Below the pieces are notes generated by a model. That model ran no database searches, had not been told where the DNA came from, and saw only the letters and a program-made list of their open reading frames with translations. Below, in pieces: positions 43,494 through 49,632 of a stretch of 49,632 bases of DNA. Positions within the stretch are counted from its first letter, which is position 1. Every line of letters starts with the position of its first letter. Location of the stretch: positions 1 to 49,632 of the forward strand of contig CALUOU010000008.1 of NCBI GenBank assembly GCA_944322335.1, written 5' to 3'. The position numbers and the translations under genes are program-made. Origin of the DNA: an uncultured Bacteroides sp. GTDB lineage: Bacteria; Bacteroidota; Bacteroidia; Bacteroidales; Bacteroidaceae.

Positions 43494-44111
43494 TTAATTC
43501 GTTCCCGTAAACGGAATGCGATTCACGATGCTGCGCCCCAAAGTCACCTCATCGGCATACTCCAGCTCATCTCCCACAGATATGCCACGGGCTATGACGG
43601 AAAGTTTCACATTCATCTTCTCCAATTTCCGGTAGATATAAAAATTCGTAGTATCACCTTCCATCGTCGTGCTCAGAGCCAGAACAATTTCCTGAATGCC
43701 CCCTTCCGCCACGCGCTTTACCAGACTCTCAATCTGCAAGTCACCAGGGCCTATTCCGTCCATCGGCGAAATCACACCTCCCAACACGTGGTATAGCCCA
43801 TGGAATTGCTGGGTAGCCTCCACCGCCATGACATCACGGATATTCTCCACCACACAGACAATGGAGGCGTCCCGTTGCGGATTGGAACAGATGCGGCACA
43901 CATCCGTATCAGAGATGTTGTGACACACCTTACAATATTTCACCTCACGCTTCAACGTGACAATGGCCTGCCCGAAAGCCTCCACCGCCGATCTGTCTTG
44001 CCGCAACAAATGGAGCACCAGACGCATGGCCGTCTTCCGGCCGATCCCTGGAAGTTTGGCAAACTCGCTTACAGCCTTCTCTAACAATACAGATGGATAC
44101 TGCTCATTCAT
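43494..44111 (-). CDS. recR: Recombination protein RecR
   Basis: 205 residues from ATG 44111 ([20 protein letters not shown]); the open frame upstream overlaps the pepC end but is not family sequence. A helix-hairpin-helix ([17 protein letters not shown]), a four-cysteine zinc finger ([16 protein letters not shown]), and a Toprim domain ([16 protein letters not shown]) are all present. RecR works with RecO (and RecF) to load RecA at gaps. It follows pepC by 40 bases. Confidence 0.95.
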   Translation of the reverse strand: MNEQYPSVLLEKAVSEFAKLPGIGRKTAMRLVLHLLRQDRSAVEAFGQAIVTLKREVKYCKVCHNISDTDVCRICSNPQRDASIVCVVENIRDVMAVEATQQFHGLYHVLGGVISPMDGIGPGDLQIESLVKRVAEGGIQEIVLALSTTMEGDTTNFYIYRKLEKMNVKLSVIARGISVGDELEYADEVTLGRSIVNRIPFTGTN

Positions 44112-44151
44112 AAGGCAATCCTCTCTTTCATCGCCGTCCGCAAGACAATCC

Positions 44152-45549
44152 TCACTCTTCCTCCGCAAACATGGGGTCCCAAGCAGGCAATCTCACGGGC
44201 TTTTCCTCAAACAACTGAAGGATTTTTTCCGGCACATACTTGGTCTCCACCACCAAACGGAACATATACTCGTCAAACCACTCATCGGTCATGATCAAAT
44301 GGCCTTGCCACCCGCTGGAAGCTCCCCAGCTGTTTTCTAACAGCCACTTCACCGGTTTGCCTTCCTTGTCCAGATCCACTCCCACCAAGGTCATGGCATG
44401 ACTGGATCCGCTGGAGAATGTCTGGATGCGCTCTTTCTTGTCCATGCCGAAAGAAACGCCCATCAACGACTCGTAATCATAGTTTCTCACATCCAGCAAT
44501 CCGCGTTTAGAGTTCAATTGCTGGGCCACATCACACGAAAAATACATCATGGTGCTGTCGCGAAGCGAAGCTATGGCCATTTCCTTGATCACATCCGCCG
44601 GCAAATTGACATACGTCCAGTTTTTGCCGTCATACCGGTGCCGGTCATAATCGATCTCATAGATTTTATAGTAATCGCGCGAAGGATCGTTCATCATCAT
44701 CACGTAATTCTGAAGCAACGACACATCTCCGTACTTTTCCAGGAAAGACTGTGGCGTATGATGTTCCGTCTCCACCGGATTCCCGGCAGCGTCCTTGCGC
44801 ACAAAGTCAAACTCTGTGGGCGGCACGCCCAAATTCAGTGCCAGCATGCGATAGACAGTGCCCAGCATCTGTGTCTTCTCCGCTTCCACCTCTTCCTCTT
44901 TGGCTCCTTGGGCGATACGCTCTCTCAACTCCAGACCAAATTCTTTCAACTTCAGCGAAATCAGCTGAGCCATGCGGGAAGTGTTGGAACTGCTTTGAGT
45001 CTCAGGCATGGCTTCGGCAGGCACCAGCCCATATTTGGAGACAATGTCGGCCACCCCTGTAAAAGTCCCGCCGTCACTCAGCGGATGTTTCAAAAGCCAC
45101 TCCACCGTCTGGTCGGTCAGGGGCTTCTTGGCCGTATCGATCATGCCTTGCAGGAAAAGGTTGGCCTTCTCCAACTGGTCCCAAAAGAAAGGATAGACTT
45201 CCGAAAATTCAAATGCCGGCAACTGGTAACGGGCTATCGCTTTGGCGCGCATGACATTCAGCCCCGTAAAAAGCCAGCATCGTCCGGAAGACATCTGGTC
45301 TGTGATCCCCTTCGACGGCACCCTGATGGAAAAGTGAGTGTCAAGACCTTTCAAGTTCTCCTGATTCAATGCCAACTGGCGGATATCGTTGTTCCCGATG
45401 GCATTGCGCAAAGCTTTGTCTGAAGGAGTGCCCTGATACGCCTTTTGGATCTTTTGCAACATGGCAGGAGTGATGCCGCCTGTTTCTTGTGATTGTGCCG
45501 AAAGCGACAACGCCCCCAACACCATCCATGCAATCATCTGTTTCTTCAT
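44152..45549 (-). CDS. Exported C1B aminopeptidase (bleomycin hydrolase-like)
   Basis: 465 residues. Unlike cytosolic PepC and bleomycin hydrolase, it begins with a signal peptide ([20 protein letters not shown]). The cysteine protease sites are intact: oxyanion Gln and nucleophile Cys in [18 protein letters not shown], His in [11 protein letters not shown] and Asn in WLLENSWG. These enzymes form hexameric aminopeptidase cages. Here it would act in the periplasm or outside the cell on peptides. A TATTTTTG box (45589-45596) lies 40 bases upstream. Confidence 0.93.
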   Translation of the reverse strand: MKKQMIAWMVLGALSLSAQSQETGGITPAMLQKIQKAYQGTPSDKALRNAIGNNDIRQLALNQENLKGLDTHFSIRVPSKGITDQMSSGRCWLFTGLNVMRAKAIARYQLPAFEFSEVYPFFWDQLEKANLFLQGMIDTAKKPLTDQTVEWLLKHPLSDGGTFTGVADIVSKYGLVPAEAMPETQSSSNTSRMAQLISLKLKEFGLELRERIAQGAKEEEVEAEKTQMLGTVYRMLALNLGVPPTEFDFVRKDAAGNPVETEHHTPQSFLEKYGDVSLLQNYVMMMNDPSRDYYKIYEIDYDRHRYDGKNWTYVNLPADVIKEMAIASLRDSTMMYFSCDVAQQLNSKRGLLDVRNYDYESLMGVSFGMDKKERIQTFSSGSSHAMTLVGVDLDKEGKPVKWLLENSWGASSGWQGHLIMTDEWFDEYMFRLVVETKYVPEKILQLFEEKPVRLPAWDPMFAEEE

Positions 45550-45588
45550 ATTTTTCTAATTCTTGTTTATTCTCTTGCTATCGGGCGC

Positions 45589-45596
45589 CAAAAATA
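45589..45596 (-). promoter_or_regulatory. -7 box of the C1B peptidase-recR unit
   Basis: TATTTTTG on the minus strand matches TAnnTTTG and lies 40 bases before the start. The -33 element is unclear. Confidence 0.45.
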
Positions 45597-45749
45597 CTAC
45601 CTTTTTTCATATTTTTAGTAATGCCTTTAGATTTATTGTCCAATCAGACAGAAACTGATTCGATTTTAATGGTTTTCTTTGCAAACGAAAACCATTTTTT
45701 ATAGAGTTAATAGCGTACACAGGCGCTTTTCATCAAACGAAATCTACGT

Positions 45750-46982
45750 ATGAAACGAATCCTATTGGTCTGTCTCCTCCTTTGTATAGCCGCCTTGGAA
45801 GGAGTCGCGCAAGAGACAAACGCCCCATCCGCCTTGCAGGATGACACACTGCCGGCTCTCAGCAAAAAAGAACTGCGTAAGTTGAAAGTGGCTCGCCGTA
45901 ACTTCCATTATAACATCCTTGGCGGACCGGGATATACCCCCGATTTCGGATTCACCATAGGGGGCAGCGCTCTGATGACCTTTCGCATGAACCCTAAGGA
46001 CACAGCCCAGCAACGGTCAGTTATCCCCATCGCCATCGCTTTCATGTTTGAAGGAGGAGGCATCAATCTCTTCTCCAAACCCCAGCTCTTTTTCAAAGGA
46101 GACAGATTCCGCATCTTCGGGAAATTCAGCTATAAGAACACCAAAGAGAATTTCTATGGCATAGGATACCCCGTCAACCGTGATTACATCCGAAGTGACA
46201 CCACCAGTTCCTATAAATACAGCGGCATCCAGATCAACCCTTGGTTCTTGTTCCGCTTAGGCAAAAGCAATTTCTTTGCGGGGCCGCAGATAGACATCAA
46301 CTATGAACGCCTTTCTGACCCTGCGCGCGCACTCTACGACCCGGCCGCTACGCTCGATCCGAACCACTCCTACCTGCTGGACGGCGGCACCGAGAGCGGC
46401 TACAAAGTGTTCAGCTCTGGTGTCGGATTCCTTCTCACCTATGACAGCCGTGATGTCCCGGCCAATGCCTATCGTGGCATCTATCTGGATGTGAGAGGAA
46501 TGGCCTATAGCAAAATCATCGGAAGCGACCGGAATTTCTACCGCCTGGAAATTGACTACCGCCAATACAAAGAAGTGGGCAAACGCAAAGTGCTGGCTTG
46601 GACAGCTCAGAGCAAGAATGTCTTTGGTGATGTCCCACTCACCCAATATTCCCTGACAGGCACTCCTTTTGACCTGCGGGGCTACTACATGGGGCAATAT
46701 CGGGACAAGTCTTCCCACATCGTAATGGCCGAATACCGCCAGATGATCAATACCGACCGGTCTAACTGGGTGAAGCGGATGCTTCATCACCTGGGCTTTG
46801 TGGTTTGGGGCGGATGCGGCTTTATGGGGCCTACAATGGGCAAGATAGAAGGAGTCCTTCCCAACTTTGGAGCAGGCATCCGCATAGAAGTCCAGCCTCG
46901 CATGAATGTGCGTCTCGATTTGGGAAAGAATACGGTGAACAACCAGACCTTGTTCTATTTCAACATTACCGAAGCCTTTTAA
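45750..46982 (+). CDS. BamA/TamA-like outer-membrane barrel without POTRA domains
   Basis: 410 residues with a signal peptide (MKRILLVCLLLCIAALEGVA). The mature protein goes nearly straight into the barrel, so no POTRA domains are present. It has the Omp85 strand pattern (GPGYTPDFGFTIGGSALMTF, FFKGDRFRIFGKFSYKNTKE, then VGFLLTYDSRDVPANAYRG) and the conserved lid motif LRGYYMGQYRD, with a C-terminal aromatic signature (TLFYFNITEAF). POTRA-less Omp85-like barrels are common in Bacteroidetes; substrate unknown. The glycosyltransferase starts 32 bases later on the same strand. Confidence 0.88.
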   Translation: MKRILLVCLLLCIAALEGVAQETNAPSALQDDTLPALSKKELRKLKVARRNFHYNILGGPGYTPDFGFTIGGSALMTFRMNPKDTAQQRSVIPIAIAFMFEGGGINLFSKPQLFFKGDRFRIFGKFSYKNTKENFYGIGYPVNRDYIRSDTTSSYKYSGIQINPWFLFRLGKSNFFAGPQIDINYERLSDPARALYDPAATLDPNHSYLLDGGTESGYKVFSSGVGFLLTYDSRDVPANAYRGIYLDVRGMAYSKIIGSDRNFYRLEIDYRQYKEVGKRKVLAWTAQSKNVFGDVPLTQYSLTGTPFDLRGYYMGQYRDKSSHIVMAEYRQMINTDRSNWVKRMLHHLGFVVWGGCGFMGPTMGKIEGVLPNFGAGIRIEVQPRMNVRLDLGKNTVNNQTLFYFNITEAF

Positions 46983-47014
46983 GTCTTTTCATACCAATAA
47001 TAAACTCGTAAACC

Positions 47015-48205
47015 GTGGAAACTGCATTTTGGATCTGTTTATTTATCGTTTTTTACACCTATGTAGGATACGGACTCTTGCTCTACATCCTGGTCAGGCT
47101 GAAGGAAAGCTTCCGTCCTCCCGTCTCCTACCCTCTCCTCTCACGTGAAGAACTTCCGCCGCTCACGCTCTTCATCACGGCTTATAATGAAGAGACCGTT
47201 GTGAACGATAAAATGCGCAACTGCCTGGAGCTGGATTATCCGCCCGAAAAGCTGCGCATCCTGTGGGTGACAGACGGAAGCGACGACCGCACGAACCAGC
47301 TTCTGGCCCAATGGCCTCAGGCTCAGGTCCTGTTCCAACCTCAGCGGCAAGGCAAAACTGCCGCCATGAACCGCGGCATGCGGCATGTGGAAACGCCGCT
47401 TGTTGTCTTCACCGATGCCAACACCCATCTGAACCGTAAGGCTTTGCTCGAGATTGTCCATGCGTTTGCCGATCCGCAAGTGGGGTGTGTGGCAGGCGAG
47501 AAACGCATCAAGGCGCAAAACAAGGACACGGCCGCAGGAGGAGGAGAAGGGCTGTACTGGAAGTACGAGTCGGCCTTGAAAGCCTTAGACTCCCGGCTTT
47601 ACTCCGCGGCTGGAGCGGCAGGCGAGCTGTTTGCCATCCGGCGGGAACTGTTTGAGCCTATGCCGGACGATACCTTGCTGGACGATTTCATCCTTTCCCT
47701 ACACATCGTGATGAAGGGTTATCGGATTGCCTATTGCGCCTCGGCATACGCCAGCGAAAGCGGCTCGGCTGACATGCGCGAAGAAGAAAAGCGGAAAGTC
47801 CGCATCGCGGCCGGAGGATTGCAGTCCGTATGGAGGCTCCGCGCATTGCTCAACCCGTTGAAATACGGCATTTTCTCTTTTCAATACATCTCCCATCGGG
47901 TGCTCCGTTGGACATTGACTCCTCTCCTGCTCTTTCTTCTGTTCCCCCTGAACGCATGGCTGGCATACGCTACAGCCAGGCCGGCTCTCTATCTCACCCT
48001 TCTGCTCCTGCAGGTTTTGTTCTATATAGGAGGCTGGGGCGGCTATCGTCTCTCACAAAGGCAGATCAAGAATAAGTTTCTTTTCATTCCCTATTATTTC
48101 CTTTTTATGAACCTGAATGTCATCCGGGGCTTCCGTTACTTATGGAAGCGCAAAGGACAGACAAGCGGCGTTTGGGAAAAGGTCCAAAGAGGCCGTCCGC
48201 ATTAA
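47015..48205 (+). CDS. GT2 family glycosyltransferase
   Basis: 396 residues. One N-terminal membrane helix is followed by a GT-A domain: LFITAYNEETVVNDKM (nucleotide-sugar start), LWVTDGSDDRTNQLL, the DxD-equivalent FTDANTHLN, GAAGELFAIRREL, and DDFILSLHIVMKGYRIAY with a downstream KVRIAAGGLQSVWRL segment. Three C-terminal membrane helices follow. This layout is like processive or polymerising membrane GT2 enzymes (cellulose/hyaluronan synthase type), though the family includes single-sugar transferases. It follows the barrel gene closely, so the two may act in the same envelope glycan pathway; this is inference. Confidence 0.88.
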   Translation: METAFWICLFIVFYTYVGYGLLLYILVRLKESFRPPVSYPLLSREELPPLTLFITAYNEETVVNDKMRNCLELDYPPEKLRILWVTDGSDDRTNQLLAQWPQAQVLFQPQRQGKTAAMNRGMRHVETPLVVFTDANTHLNRKALLEIVHAFADPQVGCVAGEKRIKAQNKDTAAGGGEGLYWKYESALKALDSRLYSAAGAAGELFAIRRELFEPMPDDTLLDDFILSLHIVMKGYRIAYCASAYASESGSADMREEEKRKVRIAAGGLQSVWRLRALLNPLKYGIFSFQYISHRVLRWTLTPLLLFLLFPLNAWLAYATARPALYLTLLLLQVLFYIGGWGGYRLSQRQIKNKFLFIPYYFLFMNLNVIRGFRYLWKRKGQTSGVWEKVQRGRPH

Positions 48206-48248
48206 GGGGAATGCTCTGAACGCCACACGCATGGATCGCTTGACAAAA

Positions 48249-48301
48249 AAAGCCTTGACCGCCGCAGCCTGTAAAGCATGCGATGATCAAGGCTTTCCTT
48301 T
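48249..48301 (+). terminator. Terminator after the glycosyltransferase gene
   Basis: AAAGCCTTGA (48249-48258) and TCAAGGCTTT (48287-48296) form a perfect 10-bp stem with a 28-base loop that contains a smaller palindrome (GCATGC). TTTCCTTT follows. It lies 43 bases after the stop codon. Confidence 0.6.
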
Positions 48302-48368
48302 AATGCTTTCCTGTTCCCTTCAAGAATTGTATCTATAAAAAAAATGGCATATTTGCACATTTTTCATA

Positions 48369-48634
48369 GGAGATGCGTTCGACTTCTCCAAGCACATCAA
48401 CAACAAAGACATCCCTCGGGTATACAGTGTATGGGCAAATATCCAAAAGCAACTCGCCCGTGACAATTGCAAGTTCCGTTACGGCGATGTTCAGAAAGGA
48501 GCGCGGGCACGCGAATACGAAAACGCCATCGAGTGGTTGTGCCTCGCCGGTCTGCCAGAAATCTGCAGCAAGACAATGAGCCGCTGAATGTTCCGTTGTA
48601 TCTGGCTGACCGGCTAAAAGAGTTGATCGGATAA
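48369..48634 (+). pseudogene. Remnant of an AAA/DUF4143 ATP-binding protein gene
   Basis: A plus-strand frame without start codon reads SKHINNKDIPRVYSVWANI, QLARDNCKFRYGDV and QKGARAREYENAIEWLCLAG. This is the middle of DUF4143-type ATPases, in which the segment KGARAREYExAxxWL is characteristic. The frame ends with TGA at 48585-48587; a second frame, shifted near 48554, goes on to a stop at 48632 (NEPLNVPLYLADRLKELIG). The N-terminal ATPase part and most of the C-terminus are missing. It is a decayed fragment, not a functional gene. Confidence 0.75.
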
Positions 48635-48699
48635 ATAGTAGTGACAGCCGCTACCGTTTTGTCGACCCCGACAGATAAAACATCGGAACGCTGTTCCAC

Positions 48700-49521
48700 T
48701 TAAAACAGGCACACCCTGAAATACATCCCCACCGACCAATACCGGCCGTCATACAACGCAGCCGTCACATTGATCCTGTCTTTCCACACGGCATAGTTCG
48801 CTCCCACGTTCCACACGCCGTCATAGTATTCCCCCATCACGTCCAGCCCGTTCAACGCCTTGTTCCAAAACCCGTCTGCCGGACGCTGGAAACGGCAGCT
48901 CACGCCGACTGTCACCCCGTGGTCGTTGTCCAGATCCAGGCCGTCAAACTGGATGACAGAGGCGTGTACGCCTAAAGTTCCCCATTGCCGGAAGGTGAAA
49001 CGCCTGGTCGCGGCCAGGTAGAAGCGGGTCAGGTGGTTGGTGTTCTCGCCCACGTTGTCAAAGGAGATGTTCCCGCCGCCATGGTCGGAATGGCTGCCCG
49101 GATCGTTTGCTCCCAACACGATCTGCGGTGTCCACCGTTTCCACCAGCCTTCTTTCCACAGGCGCAAGCGGCCATGAAACGAACGGTCCTGGTTGGTGAA
49201 CTTGCCCCAAGTCTGCTGCGGCCAGTAGCTGCTGCCGTGCGCACCTTTTACCAATGTGCAGGTGTATGCCACCTCCAGCCAAGGGAAGAGGGTGATGTTC
49301 AGGTAGTAATTGTAGGTATATGGCTTGTACTCGTTAGAGTTTTTCCATACGCTACTCCGATAAGCACGATGGTCCATCATGTTTCCGCCTATCATAACCG
49401 TCTTATCTTTCTGCATTTCAGCCGTTGGGCTGAAGAGCAAGCCTGTCGTTCCGTATGCTTGTTGTCCGAAGGCTTGTACTGACATTACCCAAAGCAATGC
49501 CGCCAAACAAAAATGTCTCAT
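48700..49521 (-). CDS. YjbH-domain envelope protein
   Basis: 273 residues with a signal peptide (MRHFCLAALLWVMSVQAFG). The start of the mature protein (YGTTGLLFSPTAEMQKDKT, then MIGGNMMDH and FPWLEVAYTCTLVKG) matches the N-terminal part of the YjbH family, which is tied to exopolysaccharide export in Proteobacteria. Alternating strands continue to the C-terminal aromatic (YWSVGMYFRVCLF), as in a small outer-membrane barrel. It faces the glycosyltransferase across the DUF4143 remnant. A polysaccharide-related role is inferred from family and neighbourhood. Confidence 0.8.
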   Translation of the reverse strand: MRHFCLAALLWVMSVQAFGQQAYGTTGLLFSPTAEMQKDKTVMIGGNMMDHRAYRSSVWKNSNEYKPYTYNYYLNITLFPWLEVAYTCTLVKGAHGSSYWPQQTWGKFTNQDRSFHGRLRLWKEGWWKRWTPQIVLGANDPGSHSDHGGGNISFDNVGENTNHLTRFYLAATRRFTFRQWGTLGVHASVIQFDGLDLDNDHGVTVGVSCRFQRPADGFWNKALNGLDVMGEYYDGVWNVGANYAVWKDRINVTAALYDGRYWSVGMYFRVCLF

Positions 49522-49596
49522 GGAATATGTATTGTGACTTATGCAGTATTTTTGCTAAGTAGATGTTCATAATTAGTTTATATCACATAAAATTGA

Positions 49597-49604
49597 TACC
49601 TTTG
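49597..49604 (+). promoter_or_regulatory. -7 box of a gene starting at the window edge
   Basis: TACCTTTG matches TAnnTTTG; TTAG at 49573-49576 lies 20 bases upstream as a weak -33. An ATG at 49630-49632, the last bases of the window, would be the start of the gene after a leader of about 20 bases. Confidence 0.5.
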
Positions 49605-49632
49605 CCTCATAATCTTCAAAACTACCTTTATG

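Larger units (their letters stand above)
48206..48699. other. Intergenic region with gene remnant
   Basis: No intact gene is present in these 490 bases. It contains the glycosyltransferase terminator (48249-48301), an AT-rich gap (48320-48368) and a degraded DUF4143 ATPase segment (48369-48634). The last 60 bases before the YjbH-like gene carry a further protein-like frame (SRYRFVDPDR) with a stop, perhaps from the same or another lost gene. Confidence 0.7.

Noticed and set aside
1-49632. CRISPR array, tRNA, rRNA or insertion sequence
   Set aside because: No regularly spaced direct repeats of suitable length, no cloverleaf-like tRNA sequence, no rRNA motif and no intact transposase with terminal repeats were seen.

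Overview
The window is a chromosomal segment from a member of the order Bacteroidales, most likely Bacteroides, Phocaeicola or Parabacteroides. The signs are a complete Bacteroides aerotolerance (Bat) operon, many Bacteroidetes-type families (DUF4295, DUF3078, DUF4783, probable DUF4858 and DUF4943), a fimbrillin-like lipoprotein, and repeated promoter boxes of the form TAnnTTTG with a TTTG-like element about 19-20 bases upstream. Nearly all of it is ordinary, densely packed chromosome. I found no tRNA, rRNA, CRISPR array or complete insertion sequence.

Layout from left to right. 1-9000 (minus strand): the Bat operon, read moxR, DUF58, a BatD-like membrane protein, batA, batB, batC, batD, batE, then a small predicted DNA-binding protein. 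9185-13320 (minus): ftsY, rimO, a small HU-like protein, and a protein joining an HU-like DNA-binding domain to a transmembrane segment and a periplasmic LysM domain. 13320-14007: a 690-base intergenic stretch with a series of short hairpins, several 22 bases apart. 14008-16285 (minus): ribosomal genes rpmB, rpmG and DUF4295, then tsaD-cinA. 16479-19970 (minus): an accessory patch with a fimbrillin/FISUMP lipoprotein and a tyrosine recombinase that appears to lack its first catalytic arginine. 20134-23961 (plus): mutS2 and sdaA. 24096-29343 (minus): phosphoglucomutase, an exported C69 dipeptidase and an exported M23 peptidase.

29550-32472 (minus) is a sigma factor operon: an ECF-like sigma factor, a membrane-anchored protein with a C-terminal beta-barrel-like domain, a lipoprotein and an exported protein. 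32710-35508 (minus): nadC with DUF4783, and DUF3078. 35718-36596 (plus): a small membrane trio (YtxH, holin-like, hypothetical). 36634-37344 (minus): trmN6. 37518-42252 (plus): lon-tgt-lptG with overlapping ends, closed by a perfect 28-base palindromic terminator. 42404-45549 (minus): exported C1B peptidase, recR, a small membrane protein and a GNAT acetyltransferase. 45750-48205 (plus): an Omp85-like barrel and a GT2 glycosyltransferase. 48369-48634: remnant of a DUF4143 ATPase gene. 48700-49521 (minus): a YjbH-like envelope protein.

The most interesting observations are the HU-TM-LysM protein, which could physically join DNA to peptidoglycan; a queuosine tRNA-ribosyltransferase with all three zinc cysteines replaced; the Arg-to-Gln change in the recombinase beside a fimbrillin gene; the sigma factor operon with a barrel-bearing putative anti-sigma protein; and the hairpin series at 13.7 kb. 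Functions come from recognised motifs and family knowledge, not from database searches.
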